Assembly: GCA_947628505.1 (NCBI GenBank)
Contig: CANRAD010000006.1
Coordinates: forward strand, 1-64,000
From: an uncultured Clostridia bacterium
GTDB taxonomy: Bacteria > Bacillota > Clostridia > Christensenellales > Borkfalkiaceae
DNA: 64,000 nt
Reading direction: 5' to 3'
Part shown: piece by piece, positions 1-9,801 of the stretch
Layout: the number at the start of each line of letters is the position of its first letter
How positions within the stretch are numbered: the first letter of the stretch is position 1
Notes under the pieces: generated by a model
Database searches by the model: none
What the model was told of the DNA's origin: nothing
What the model saw: the letters and a program-made list of their open reading frames with translations, nothing else
Position numbers and translations under genes: made by a program

Positions 1-84
1 ACAAATGCGTGGCTGGCAGGCCGATTCTCCGGCGCACTTGTGCGCAGCCGGTAATGATTAGGGCTTTGCCCGAAAATATAAATC

Positions 85-105
85 CCCCCGCGCTTAGCGC
101 GGGGG
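85..105 (-). terminator. GC-rich hairpin CCCCCGCGC-TTA-GCGCGGGGG, T-rich on the minus-strand side; possible terminator for pckG beyond its 3' repeats
   Basis: Perfect 9-bp stem; minus strand continues GATTTATATTTT. Confidence 0.45.
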
Positions 106-116
106 TGTTGATTTAT

Positions 117-455
117 AAGAACGTTAAAGGTTGATATGCGGTAAAGTAAGTCAAACTTCAACGTAATTAAGATACTCCGATTAAACGGAACGTTTATTGA
201 TAAGAGATAAGGCAAGTCAACCGCTAACGCAATAAAGATACGCGATTAAACGGAACGTTTATTGATCGGAGGACAAGCAAGTCAACCGCCAACGCGATTA
301 AGATACGCGATTAAACGGAACGTTTATTGATCGGAGGACAAGCAAATCAACCGCCAACGCGATTAAGATACGCGATTAAACGGAACGTTTATTGATAAGA
401 GTAAGGCAAGTCAACCGCCAACGCAATAAAGATACAAGATTAAACGGAACGTTTA
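117..455. repeat. Tandem repeat, about 65-bp period, about 5 units, core TAAACGGAACGTTTA
   Basis: Core TAAACGGAACGTTTA at 182, 247, 312, 377 and 441 (spacing 65, 65, 65, 64); the whole unit is conserved (GTCAACCGCCAACGCGATTAAGATACGCGATTAAACGGAACGTTTATTGAT); degenerate first unit near 117. Confidence 0.9.
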
Positions 456-2270
456 GGAACGTTTACAGTTGTTTTTGAGCGTTTCGAGACAGTTCCAGAG
501 TTCTTCGGGAATTCTGTCTTTGACCGTGCCCTTATAGTAGTTTTCGATTTCCTCGGCCTCCTTGGCCCATTTTTCCTTGTCGACGGTGAGGATTTCTTTG
601 AGGCTGTCTACCGTGAAGGGTTTATCCTTAGAGATTTCGTAATCGAGTTCGGAAATATCTATGTCCTCGGGATTGGGGAGATAACCTATCGGCGTTTCGA
701 TGGCGCCGACGGGATTTTCGTCGCAACGTTTCAAAATCCATTCGAGAACGCGCATATTGTCGCCGAAGCCGGGCCATATGAAGTTGCCGTTTTCATCCTG
801 ACGGAACCAGTTGACGTTGAAAATTTTGGGGGGATTTTTGATTTTTTTGCCCATTTCAATCCAATGCGCGAAGTAATCGCCCATATGATATCCGGCGAAA
901 GGCTTCATTGCCATGGGATCGTGGCGAAGAACGCCGGTAGCGCCCGTGGCGGCCGCCGTGGTCTCCGAGGACATTGCCGAGCCTATGAACACGCCGTGAT
1001 TCCAATCTCTCGCCTCGTATACGAGGGGCGTAGTGGAAGCTCTTCTTCCGCCGAAGATTATTGCCGAAAGGGGAACGCCCGTTTTGGAATTGAATTCCGG
1101 CGAAATGCAGGGGCAGTTGACCGCGGGAGCGGTGAAACGGCTGTTGGGATGCGCGGAGCAGGTCGATTTGTCCTTTTTGTCGAATTTTGCGGGATCCCAA
1201 GGCTTGCCGGTCCAATCTATTACGTGTTCGGGAAGTTCTTTTGTCAAGCCTTCCCACCAAACGGTCATATTGTCGGTATTGAGTGCGACGTTTGTGAATA
1301 TAGTGCCGCGCTTAGTCGATTCGAGCGCGTTGTAGTTGGAGTGTTCGTTGGTTCCGGGCGCAACGCCGAAGAAGCCGTTTTCGGGATTGACCGCCCAAAG
1401 TCTGCCGTCTTCGCCGACGCGTATCCATGCTATATCGTCGCCGACGCATTCCACTTTATAGCCTTTATCGAGGTAATGTTTGGGGGGAATGAGCATTGCG
1501 AGATTGGTTTTGCCGCACGCCGAGGGGAAAGCCGCCGCAACGTATTTCTTTTCGCCGTCGGGGAAAGTTACGCCGAGGATGAGCATGTGTTCGGCCATCC
1601 AGCCCTCTTTTTTGCCGAGCCACGAGGCAATTCTCAAAGCAAAGCACTTTTTGCCGAGCAAGACGTTGCCGCCGTATGCCGAGTTGACGGAGATTATCGT
1701 ATTGTCCTCGGGGAAGTGCAGAATGTATCTCTTGTCGGCGTCGACGTTGCATTTCGCGTGGAAGCCTTTGATAAATTCGCCGTCTTTGCCGAGGGCGTCA
1801 AGGCACTGTTTGCCCACTCTCGTCATAATGTTCATGTTCAGAACGACGTAAATGGAGTCGGTAACTTCGATGCCGATTTTTGCGAAGTCGCTGCCGAGAA
1901 CGCCCATGGAGTAAGGAATGACGTACATCGTTCTGCCTTTCATGCTTCCGCGGGATATTTCGTTGGCGAGTTCGTAGGCCTCTCTGGGATCCATCCAATA
2001 GTTGATGGGGCCGGCGTCCTCTTTATTCTTTGTGCATATGAACGTTCTGTCTTCAACGCGGGCAACGTCGTTTACCTTTGTGCGGTGAAGATAGCAGTCG
2101 GGAAGAAGCGCTTCGTTGAGCTTAATGAGCTCGCCGCTTTTAACCGCCTGTTCTTTGAGTTCTTTTATCTGCGCTTCGTTGCCGTCAATCCACACGATAT
2201 TATCGGGTTGGGCGAGTTCGGCGCACTCGTTTACGAAATCCAAAACTTCTTTGTTCTTTGTAAGTATCAT
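453..2270 (-). CDS. pckG: Phosphoenolpyruvate carboxykinase (GTP)
   Basis: 605 aa; GTP-PEPCK motifs (FPSACGKTNLAM, GDDIAW, NPENGFFGVAPGT, FGGRR); SD AAAGGAG. Confidence 0.95.
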   Translation of the reverse strand: MILTKNKEVLDFVNECAELAQPDNIVWIDGNEAQIKELKEQAVKSGELIKLNEALLPDCYLHRTKVNDVARVEDRTFICTKNKEDAGPINYWMDPREAYELANEISRGSMKGRTMYVIPYSMGVLGSDFAKIGIEVTDSIYVVLNMNIMTRVGKQCLDALGKDGEFIKGFHAKCNVDADKRYILHFPEDNTIISVNSAYGGNVLLGKKCFALRIASWLGKKEGWMAEHMLILGVTFPDGEKKYVAAAFPSACGKTNLAMLIPPKHYLDKGYKVECVGDDIAWIRVGEDGRLWAVNPENGFFGVAPGTNEHSNYNALESTKRGTIFTNVALNTDNMTVWWEGLTKELPEHVIDWTGKPWDPAKFDKKDKSTCSAHPNSRFTAPAVNCPCISPEFNSKTGVPLSAIIFGGRRASTTPLVYEARDWNHGVFIGSAMSSETTAAATGATGVLRHDPMAMKPFAGYHMGDYFAHWIEMGKKIKNPPKIFNVNWFRQDENGNFIWPGFGDNMRVLEWILKRCDENPVGAIETPIGYLPNPEDIDISELDYEISKDKPFTVDSLKEILTVDKEKWAKEAEEIENYYKGTVKDRIPEELWNCLETLKNNCKRS

Positions 2271-2467
2271 TTAAAACTCCTTTGAAACCTGAAATTTTTT
2301 CCTCATACATTATATAAAAAACGCCCGGAAAATGCAAATAATTGAAAAAAACTCGGCGTATTGCGGCGAGTTGAAAAAAAAGCGCAAAAAAAGTTTATTA
2401 TTTTACAAATTATATCAAAAACAAACGCCGCAAAAAGATTATTATGTTTTCGATAAAGGAAGAAAAT

Positions 2468-3361
2468 ATGGGCGGATATACTAAAAATATTGCGGTCGTT
2501 CAAGGTCTGAAAGAAGGATTTTCCGCGGACGGCGGAAAACTTTCCGGGCTCGTCAAAGCCGAAAAATACGGCTCGGAGCTCAAAGTGGAGATAAGCCTTA
2601 TAAATTTTGCGCCGCTGACGGAGGGCAGATACGTTGCGGCGATAACCGACGGCAAGGCGACGCAACTTATAGAAAACTGCCTTTTCGAGGGGGCGTCGGA
2701 AGTGGATACGGGCGGCGGGTTCGCCGTTTTGATATGCTATGCGCACGGCGGGATTTCGCCGGTGGCGTATGCGGTGTGCGGCGCTTTTCACGGCGAAGCG
2801 CTCGGGCTCAAAGACGAAATAGCCGCCGCCGAAAAAATTTCCGAAAAACCCGTTTACGAGGACGAAGCGCTTGCGGAGGTCAATTATTATGAATACGAAC
2901 AAACTGATACGGGCGGTGGAGCTGTATGCGAGAGTGCGCCGCAAGAAAAAGCCGGGAACGAACTATCGGAAGATGAAAAGATTGCTTGCGCTGTCGAAGA
3001 AGAAGAGAGCGGCGTGAAAACGCCACTCGCCGGCGGCGAGTTCTATAAGAAGATGAAGAGGGAAATCGAGGGATTGCTCTCTGCATATCCGCCTTGCGAA
3101 CAGCTGTGCGCGGCGGTGGAGAATTCGCGCTGGGTGAAAATAGACTATAAAAAGAACAGATATTACGTCTTCGGAGTGATTTCCGACGGCGGCGAGCCGG
3201 CATATATCTGTTACGGCGTGCCCGCGGAAGGCGAGACGCCGCCGCCCGAGATGGCGGGGCTGGCCTCGTTTTTGCCCGTCAAAAGCGAACACGGCAACGG
3301 GTTTTGGGTGATGTATCAGGACGCGTCGACGGGAGCGGCCGTCAAAATCGAATCCGCATAG
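2468..3361 (+). CDS. Conserved hypothetical protein
   Basis: ORF with SD AAAGGAAG before MGGYTKNIAV; family not recognised. Confidence 0.7.
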   Translation: MGGYTKNIAVVQGLKEGFSADGGKLSGLVKAEKYGSELKVEISLINFAPLTEGRYVAAITDGKATQLIENCLFEGASEVDTGGGFAVLICYAHGGISPVAYAVCGAFHGEALGLKDEIAAAEKISEKPVYEDEALAEVNYYEYEQTDTGGGAVCESAPQEKAGNELSEDEKIACAVEEEESGVKTPLAGGEFYKKMKREIEGLLSAYPPCEQLCAAVENSRWVKIDYKKNRYYVFGVISDGGEPAYICYGVPAEGETPPPEMAGLASFLPVKSEHGNGFWVMYQDASTGAAVKIESA

Positions 3362-3362
3362 C

Positions 3363-3572
3363 TCATTTCAGACCTTTGAAAGGTTTGAATACCACGAGCG
3401 CGTAAACGGAAAAAATCGCCGCCGCAAAGCCTACGGCGAGAACGCTTTTATGGATAACGGGATTTTTAAAGCACGCAAAATAGAGGATATCGACGCCGGA
3501 AAACGCAAAAACACCCCCGCATATCCCCAAAGCAACGAGAATAAGAATACATAAATAACAAGTAAGCCTCAT
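3363..3572 (-). CDS. Small two-TM membrane protein (possibly DUF378-like)
   Basis: 69 aa, two hydrophobic segments; DUF378 likeness is only an impression. Confidence 0.45.
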   Translation of the reverse strand: MRLTCYLCILILVALGICGGVFAFSGVDILYFACFKNPVIHKSVLAVGFAAAIFSVYALVVFKPFKGLK

Positions 3573-3620
3573 ACAAACAGTATGAGGCGTTTTGTTGCGT
3601 TTTATGTTTCGGCGCGGCCG

Positions 3621-3884
3621 TTAAAGAATGATATTGTCGAGCACGAGTTTATCGAATTCTTCGGGCTTTTCGGCGAAATCCCGCGGGAGAAAACGCACGG
3701 TGTTGAATTTGGCGTAATTGAAGATGTGCGTCTTCAAAAGAATGGGCGTGGGAATGTCCAGCCCCTCGCAAATATCCGCGAGGTAGCCGAAAAACTGCGA
3801 ATAGACGAATTTATCGTCTCGTTCGTATGTAAGCTGTTTTATTATCTTTCCGTCTTTGAGGACTTTCGCCCATATTCTGAACAT
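3621..3884 (-). CDS. Conserved hypothetical protein (MFRIWAKVLKDGKIIKQ...)
   Basis: 88-aa ORF; ATG 6 nt after a minus-strand TATAAT. Confidence 0.6.
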   Translation of the reverse strand: MFRIWAKVLKDGKIIKQLTYERDDKFVYSQFFGYLADICEGLDIPTPILLKTHIFNYAKFNTVRFLPRDFAEKPEEFDKLVLDNIIL

Positions 3885-3936
3885 AACATAATTATACAAA
3901 ATCGCGGACGAATAGGCAATCGTTTTGCAAATTATA

Positions 3937-3965
3937 TTGACATCGCCGCTCAAAAAAGTTAAAAT
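3937..3965 (+). promoter_or_regulatory. Sigma-A-type promoter for the Lrp/aminotransferase operon
   Basis: TTGACA-17-TAAAAT. Confidence 0.7.
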
Positions 3966-3993
3966 TGATTAAAAAGACAAGGAAGGCATACCC

Positions 3994-4485
3994 ATGGATA
4001 AAACGGATAACGAAATAATATCTCTTCTTCAAGAGGATTCCCGAATGACGGGCGCGAAAATAGGCGCGGCGTTGGGGATAAGCGAAGAGGAGGCCCAAAA
4101 AAGGGTTACCGCTCTCGAAAAAGCCGGCGTTATAGTCAAATATACCGCCATAGTCAACGATTCCGACGCCGACGAGGAGAACGTGGAGGCGCTTATAGAA
4201 GTCAAAGTAACTCCCCAGCGCGGGCACGGATTCGATAAAATCGCGCGCGAAATCGCCGCACATTCCGAGGTGAAAAATCTCTATCTCATGAGCGGCGCTT
4301 ACGACCTCGCGGTTATAGTCCGCGGCAAGTCGCTCAGGCTTGTTTCGCGCTTTGTGTCCGAAAAAATATCGACATATGAAAGCGTTATTTCCACGGCGAC
4401 GCATTTTATTCTCAAAAAATACAAGGTCGAGGGCGCGGAGATGACGAAGGACGAGGGCTCGAACAGATTGAGCGTTCAGGCGTAA
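3994..4485 (+). CDS. Lrp/AsnC family transcriptional regulator
   Basis: N-terminal HTH (DNEIISLLQEDSRMTGAKIGAALGISEEEAQKRV) and RAM-like C-terminus. Confidence 0.88.
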   Translation: MDKTDNEIISLLQEDSRMTGAKIGAALGISEEEAQKRVTALEKAGVIVKYTAIVNDSDADEENVEALIEVKVTPQRGHGFDKIAREIAAHSEVKNLYLMSGAYDLAVIVRGKSLRLVSRFVSEKISTYESVISTATHFILKKYKVEGAEMTKDEGSNRLSVQA

Positions 4486-4497
4486 GAGGGCTTTACC

Positions 4498-5676
4498 TTG
4501 ATGAGAAAGTTCGTAAACGACAGAGCCGCTTCGTTGCAGCCGAGCGGCATAAGAAAATTTTTCGATATAGTGCAGAAGATGGACGGGGCTATTTCGCTCG
4601 GAGTGGGCGAGCCCGATTTCGTTACGCCGTGGGATATAAGAGAGGCGGCGATAAGCTCTATACGTCTCGGATACACGCAATATACCGGCAACAGAGGGCT
4701 TCCGGAACTGCGCGAGCTCGTTTCGAGATACCTAAAAGAGAGATTTGACGTGGAATATCCCCCCGAGAGGACGATAATAACCGTGGGTGCGAGCGAGGCG
4801 ATAGATCTTGCGCTGCGCGCCGTGTGCGGCGAGGGCGACGAAGTGCTCGTCCCCGAACCCTCGTACGTCAGCTACGCCCCGGCCGTAACGCTCGCCGGCG
4901 GCACGCCGATAGCGCTCAGGTGCACTGCCGACAACGATTTCGTGTTAACGCCCGAAATAATCGAGCGGGCGATAACTCCCAAAACGAAAGCGCTCATACT
5001 TCCCTATCCCAACAACCCCACGGGCGCGATTATGAAGAGAAGTCAGCTCGAAGGCGTGGCCGAAGCGGCGGAGAAGCACGATTTGCTTATTATATCCGAC
5101 GAAATTTATGCCGAACTTACATACGACGGAAAGCACGAATCCATAGCTTCGATAGGCAATATGCGCGAACGAACGGTGTATATAGGCGGTTTTTCGAAGG
5201 CGTTCGCAATGACGGGCTGGCGCGTGGGCTTCGTGAGCGCGCCCGCGGAAATCGACGAGGCGATGTTCAAGATACACCAATACACCATTCTCTGCGCGCC
5301 GCAAATGGGGCAGAGGGCGGCGGTCTGCGCCTTGAAAGAGGGCTTTGAGGACGGCTTTTCCACGGTGGAAGACATGAAAAACGAATACGCCCGCCGCGGC
5401 AGGTTCCTCGCAAATTCATTCAATTCCATGGGGCTGAGCTGTTTTTTGCCGAAGGGCGCGTTCTATATTTTCGCGAGCGTCGAAAACACCGGGCTCGACG
5501 GCGAAGAATTCGCAAACAGATTGCTTGCGGAGAAGAAAGTGGCGGTGGTTCCGGGGAGCGCCTTCGGAGAGGCCGGCAGATACTTCGTCAGATGCAGTTA
5601 CGCAACTTCAATGGCACAGCTTTCCGAGGCGGTGGACAGGATATCGGAGTTTTTGAAAGAGCTCGGCAGACGATAA
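4498..5676 (+). CDS. Class I/II PLP-dependent aminotransferase
   Basis: PNNPTG and GGFSKAFAMTGWRVG (PLP-lysine) motifs. Confidence 0.93.
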   Translation: MMRKFVNDRAASLQPSGIRKFFDIVQKMDGAISLGVGEPDFVTPWDIREAAISSIRLGYTQYTGNRGLPELRELVSRYLKERFDVEYPPERTIITVGASEAIDLALRAVCGEGDEVLVPEPSYVSYAPAVTLAGGTPIALRCTADNDFVLTPEIIERAITPKTKALILPYPNNPTGAIMKRSQLEGVAEAAEKHDLLIISDEIYAELTYDGKHESIASIGNMRERTVYIGGFSKAFAMTGWRVGFVSAPAEIDEAMFKIHQYTILCAPQMGQRAAVCALKEGFEDGFSTVEDMKNEYARRGRFLANSFNSMGLSCFLPKGAFYIFASVENTGLDGEEFANRLLAEKKVAVVPGSAFGEAGRYFVRCSYATSMAQLSEAVDRISEFLKELGRR

Positions 5677-5703
5677 AAAATTTCTCAGCGAGCGGTCAAA
5701 GCC

Positions 5704-5732
5704 TTGACAAAGCGGAAGCATGACTATATAAT
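5704..5732 (+). promoter_or_regulatory. Consensus sigma-A promoter upstream of greA
   Basis: TTGACA-17-TATAAT exact consensus. Confidence 0.85.
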
Positions 5733-5748
5733 AAAGTAGCGACGAAGC

Positions 5749-5780
5749 GTGATTCCGCCAAAACGGAATCACATTTTGTT
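5749..5780 (+). terminator. Hairpin with T-rich tail in the greA leader (attenuator-like)
   Basis: GTGATTCCG-CCAAAA-CGGAATCAC then ATTTTGTTT, between promoter and greA. Confidence 0.5.
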
Positions 5781-5828
5781 TATAATTGCGCCCGAAAGCG
5801 GGCGCGGAAAATCGAGAGGTTTTAAAAA

Positions 5829-6299
5829 ATGGCAGAACTTATTGTAATGACGCGTAAAAATTACGACGATCTCAAAAAAGAGCTTGATTATCTCGTAAAG
5901 GTAAAAAGGCCCGAAATAATCGAACGCATAGCCGAAGCTCGCAGCCACGGCGATCTTTCCGAAAACGCCGAATACGACGCGGCGAGAGAGGAACAGCGTT
6001 CCAACGAGGGCAAAATAGCCGAGATCGAATATAAAATCAAAAACGCGGACATAAGGGAAGAGGTGTCTGACACGAGTTACGTGCATCTCGGAAGCGTTGT
6101 AACCGTTTACGACGAGGATCTCGGAGAAACAGCGATATATACGATAACTTCGGTAACCGAAGTGGACGTAATGAACGGAAAAATTTCCGTCGAGTCTCCG
6201 GTCGGCGCGGCCCTTCTGAGAAAGAAAGTGGGAGAAAAGGCCGAGGTGAAGTGCCCCGACGGCTCCACGTATTTCCTCACCATAAAAGCAATCAAGTAA
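5829..6299 (+). CDS. greA: Transcription elongation factor GreA
   Basis: GreA coiled-coil N-terminus (GDLSENAEYDAAREEQ) and FKBP-like C-terminus. Confidence 0.95.
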   Translation: MAELIVMTRKNYDDLKKELDYLVKVKRPEIIERIAEARSHGDLSENAEYDAAREEQRSNEGKIAEIEYKIKNADIREEVSDTSYVHLGSVVTVYDEDLGETAIYTITSVTEVDVMNGKISVESPVGAALLRKKVGEKAEVKCPDGSTYFLTIKAIK

Positions 6300-6314
6300 T
6301 AACGGCGGTAATAT

Positions 6315-7832
6315 ATGGCAGAAAACAACACCGCGCCTTTAACCGAGGCGGAAGAGGCGGAACGTCTTGCGGAACAGGCGGTAATCCGCCGTGAAAAATT
6401 GGCAAAGCTCGTCGGAGAGGGCAACGATCCTTTCGTAAAAGTGAACTATGAACGCACGCACTCTTCGGGCGAAATACTGAACGGCTTCGAGGCGCTCGAA
6501 GGCAAAGAAGTCAGCATAGCCGGAAGGCTTATGTCCAGAAGAATAATGGGCAAAGCCTCCTTTTCGCATATCCGCGACAGGGACGGGCTCATTCAGATAT
6601 ACGTCAAAAGGGACGACGTGGGCGAAGAGGATTACGCCGCGTTCAAAAAAGATTACGACATAGGCGACATAATAGGCGTAAAGGGCTATGTGTTCAAGAC
6701 GCAGACGGGCGAGATATCGGTGCATTGCTCGCACATAGAGATGCTCACGAAATGTCTTTTGCCGTTGCCCGAAAAGCAACACGGACTGACAAATCCGGAC
6801 ATTCGCTACCGTCAGCGCGATCTCGACCTCATAGTAAATCCCGAGGTAAAGGAAACGTTTATAAAGCGGTCGGGGATATTGCGCGAGATACGCGCTTTTC
6901 TCGACGGCAAGGGCTTTCTCGAAGTCGACACTCCCGTGCTCACCACCCTCGAAATAGGCGCTTCGGCGCGGCCTTTCAAAACGCGCCATAACGCGCTCGA
7001 TATCGATATGTATCTCAGAATCGAAACCGAGCTGTATCTGAAAAGGCTCATCGTGGGCGGGCTCGAAAAAGTGTACGAAGTGGGCAGAATATTCCGCAAC
7101 GAGGGAATGGACGCATACCACAATCCGGAATTTACCACGGTTGAAGTTTACGAGGCGTACAGCGATTATTTCAAGGTTATGGAGCTCGTGGAAGAGCTGT
7201 ACGTAACGGTTGCGCGCAACGTGTGCGGCACCGAGAAGATAACATATCAGGGGCAGGAGATAGATCTCAAAGCGCCGTGGCGCAGAATGACGATGAAAGA
7301 GGCCGTAAAGGAATACTGCGGCGCCGATTACGATTCATGGGCGAGCGACGCCGAAGCGCGGGCGTGCGCCGAAAAACTCGGCGTAACTTTGGAAGAGGGC
7401 GAGAACGCAACCCGCGGGCATGTGCTCATAGCGCTTTTCGACGCGTTCGCGGAGGACAAACTCGTACAGCCCACTTTCATATACGATTATCCGGTGGAGA
7501 ATTCTCCTCTCGCTAAACGCAAGGAGGACGATAAGCTCTTCACTCAGAGATTCGAATACTTCATATGCGGACACGAGTTCGGCAACGCTTTTTCCGAACT
7601 CAACGATCCCATAGACCAGAGGGAGAGATTTGTCAGGCAGGCGGAGGAAAAGCGCGCGAAAGATCCTACTTGCAACGCGCAGGTGGACGAAGAGTTTCTC
7701 ACCGCCCTCGAATACGGTCTGCCCCCCACGGGCGGATTGGGCTTCGGCGTGGACAGACTGGTAATGCTTCTCACCGACAGCCCCACAATTCGCGACGTTC
7801 TTCTTTTCCCTACAATGAAACCCAAAAAGTGA
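6315..7832 (+). CDS. lysS: Lysyl-tRNA synthetase (class II)
   Basis: Class II motifs (RIFRNEGMDAYHNPEFT, GLPPTGGLGFGVDRLVMLLT). Confidence 0.96.
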   Translation: MAENNTAPLTEAEEAERLAEQAVIRREKLAKLVGEGNDPFVKVNYERTHSSGEILNGFEALEGKEVSIAGRLMSRRIMGKASFSHIRDRDGLIQIYVKRDDVGEEDYAAFKKDYDIGDIIGVKGYVFKTQTGEISVHCSHIEMLTKCLLPLPEKQHGLTNPDIRYRQRDLDLIVNPEVKETFIKRSGILREIRAFLDGKGFLEVDTPVLTTLEIGASARPFKTRHNALDIDMYLRIETELYLKRLIVGGLEKVYEVGRIFRNEGMDAYHNPEFTTVEVYEAYSDYFKVMELVEELYVTVARNVCGTEKITYQGQEIDLKAPWRRMTMKEAVKEYCGADYDSWASDAEARACAEKLGVTLEEGENATRGHVLIALFDAFAEDKLVQPTFIYDYPVENSPLAKRKEDDKLFTQRFEYFICGHEFGNAFSELNDPIDQRERFVRQAEEKRAKDPTCNAQVDEEFLTALEYGLPPTGGLGFGVDRLVMLLTDSPTIRDVLLFPTMKPKK

Positions 7833-7836
7833 ATAT

Positions 7837-9180
7837 ATGTACGATTATCTCATATTGAACCAACTCAATAAATACGCAAAAGCGGATAAAAGTTTCCATA
7901 TGCCGGGGCATAAAGGCCGCGGGGATTTCGCAAAGAGATTTCCGTGCGCCCATATGGACATAACCGAACTGAGCTATTCGGATAATCTCGCCGCGCCTTC
8001 CGGAGTGATCGCTTCGGCGGAGAGCGACATAGCCGAAATCCTCGGCGCCGAAAGGAGCTATATCCTCACCGACGGCTCGTCCTCGGGCATATTTACGCTC
8101 ATGTACGCCGCGTCCAAAAGAGGCGGCAAAATAATAGTGCCCCGCAACAGCCATCAGAGCGTATGGAACGCTTGCCGCATATTCGGGCTCGAACCCGTCA
8201 TCGTGCAGGGCGAGAGCAGAGAGGGCGTTATAACGCCTCCCGAGGCGGACGTCATAGAGCGGCTCGTCGTAAACGACGTGGATATCGCGGGCATGCTCGC
8301 CGTATCTCCCGATTATTACGGCAATATAAGCCCCCTCGAAGACTATGCCGACGTTCTCAGAAAGCATAAAAGGCTTCTTCTGGCCGACGGCGCGCACGGA
8401 GCGCACCTCGCTTTCAGTCCCGACAGAGCGGGCTATGCCGGCAATTTTGCCGACGCATGGGTGGACGGCGCGCATAAGTGTCTGCCGACGCTTACGCAGG
8501 GCGCCGTGCTCAACGTCAAAAACAGATCCCTCATTCCGGACATAGAAGAGGGGCTTCACATATTCCGCACCACGTCGCCGAGTTATCCCGTCATGGCGTC
8601 GGTGGAATACGGAGTAAAATTTCTCGCAAACAATCCCGGCAAAACCGAAGAGGCCATAGTCGCCGCGGAGAAGATGAGGGCGGAGAAAAACATAGCTTTT
8701 TATCCCTCCGACGATTGGGCCAAACTCGCCGTGGACTGTTCGGCATGGAAACTTTCGGCCGACGCCGTGGCCGCCGAACTCGAAAAGAAGGGCATATATC
8801 CCGAGTTTTCCGACGGCAGATACGTGCTTTTTTATCTGTCGCCCATGACGTTGCCGACGGATATGAAGACGTTGAAGAGCGCGCTTAAAAGCGTGCGCGG
8901 CAACAAAAAACTCAGAAGTTCGGTTTACGTCGCCCGTCCCCCGATACCGTCGGCGCCGAGGACGTACAGCTTTCAATACGCGCTCAAAAAGCCGAGCGAG
9001 TGGGTGGATCTGAGCGTTGCCGCGGGCAGAATGTGCGCGCAGAACGCCGGACTTACGCCGCCTTGTATACCCGTTGTGGTTACGGGAGAGATGATAACCG
9101 AAAACGCCGTGAGAATTCTCAAAAGCGGCGCCGCTTTCGGGCTCGAAAGCGGGAAAATAAAGGTGGTAAAAAAGTCGTGA
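7837..9180 (+). CDS. Orn/Lys/Arg decarboxylase family PLP enzyme (YaaO/SpeA-like)
   Basis: Aminotransferase-fold motif DGAHGAHLAF...WVDGAHKCLP; located before tmk as in the Bacillus yaaO-tmk arrangement. Confidence 0.9.
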   Translation: MYDYLILNQLNKYAKADKSFHMPGHKGRGDFAKRFPCAHMDITELSYSDNLAAPSGVIASAESDIAEILGAERSYILTDGSSSGIFTLMYAASKRGGKIIVPRNSHQSVWNACRIFGLEPVIVQGESREGVITPPEADVIERLVVNDVDIAGMLAVSPDYYGNISPLEDYADVLRKHKRLLLADGAHGAHLAFSPDRAGYAGNFADAWVDGAHKCLPTLTQGAVLNVKNRSLIPDIEEGLHIFRTTSPSYPVMASVEYGVKFLANNPGKTEEAIVAAEKMRAEKNIAFYPSDDWAKLAVDCSAWKLSADAVAAELEKKGIYPEFSDGRYVLFYLSPMTLPTDMKTLKSALKSVRGNKKLRSSVYVARPPIPSAPRTYSFQYALKKPSEWVDLSVAAGRMCAQNAGLTPPCIPVVVTGEMITENAVRILKSGAAFGLESGKIKVVKKS

Positions 9181-9800
9181 GAGGCAAATTCGTAACGTTC
9201 GAGGGCTGCGAGGGCTCGGGCAAGAGCACTCAGTTGAAACTCCTCGGCGAATATCTTTCGTCGTCGGGCGCAGACTTTATAATGACGCGCGAGCCGGGCG
9301 GCAGCGCGATAGCCGAGGATATAAGAAAGATAATCCTCAACGGCGAATACGTGAATATGTGCGCGGAATGCGAGGCGCTTTTGTACGCCGCCGCGAGAAT
9401 ACAGCATCTGAAAGAGGTGGTTGAACCCGCTCTCGCCGCCGGAAAGCTCGTCGTCTGCGACAGGTTCGTGGATTCGTCTTTCGCGTATCAGGGCGAGGCG
9501 CGAGGGCTGGGCAAAGAGTTCATCGCCGGAATAAATTCGTTCGCGCTCGAAAATTACAGCCCGGATCTGACCGTTTTCCTCGATATCCCGCCCCGCGAGG
9601 CGTTCGCGCGCAAGCACGGGGCCGATCTCAACGACAGAATGGAAAAAGCGGGAATGTCTTTTCATGAAAAAGTATATGAAGGCTACAAGAAAATAGCGGC
9701 GGAATACCCGCGCATACACGAGGTGTATTGCGGGGGAACCAAATACGAAACGGCGGAGCGCATAAAGGCTCTGCTCATAGAAAAAGGCATAATAAAATAG
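9177..9800 (+). CDS. tmk: Thymidylate kinase (GTG start overlapping upstream stop)
   Basis: P-loop FEGCEGSGKST, DRFVDSSFAYQG. Confidence 0.94.
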   Translation: MRGKFVTFEGCEGSGKSTQLKLLGEYLSSSGADFIMTREPGGSAIAEDIRKIILNGEYVNMCAECEALLYAAARIQHLKEVVEPALAAGKLVVCDRFVDSSFAYQGEARGLGKEFIAGINSFALENYSPDLTVFLDIPPREAFARKHGADLNDRMEKAGMSFHEKVYEGYKKIAAEYPRIHEVYCGGTKYETAERIKALLIEKGIIK

Positions 9801-9801
9801 C

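Noticed and set aside
117-455. CRISPR array
   Set aside because: The entire 65-bp unit is conserved with no unique spacers and no cas genes; it is a simple tandem repeat.
864-2285. 473-aa + strand ORF opposite pckG
   Set aside because: Antisense to a confident PEPCK; low-complexity antisense translation caused by strong codon bias.
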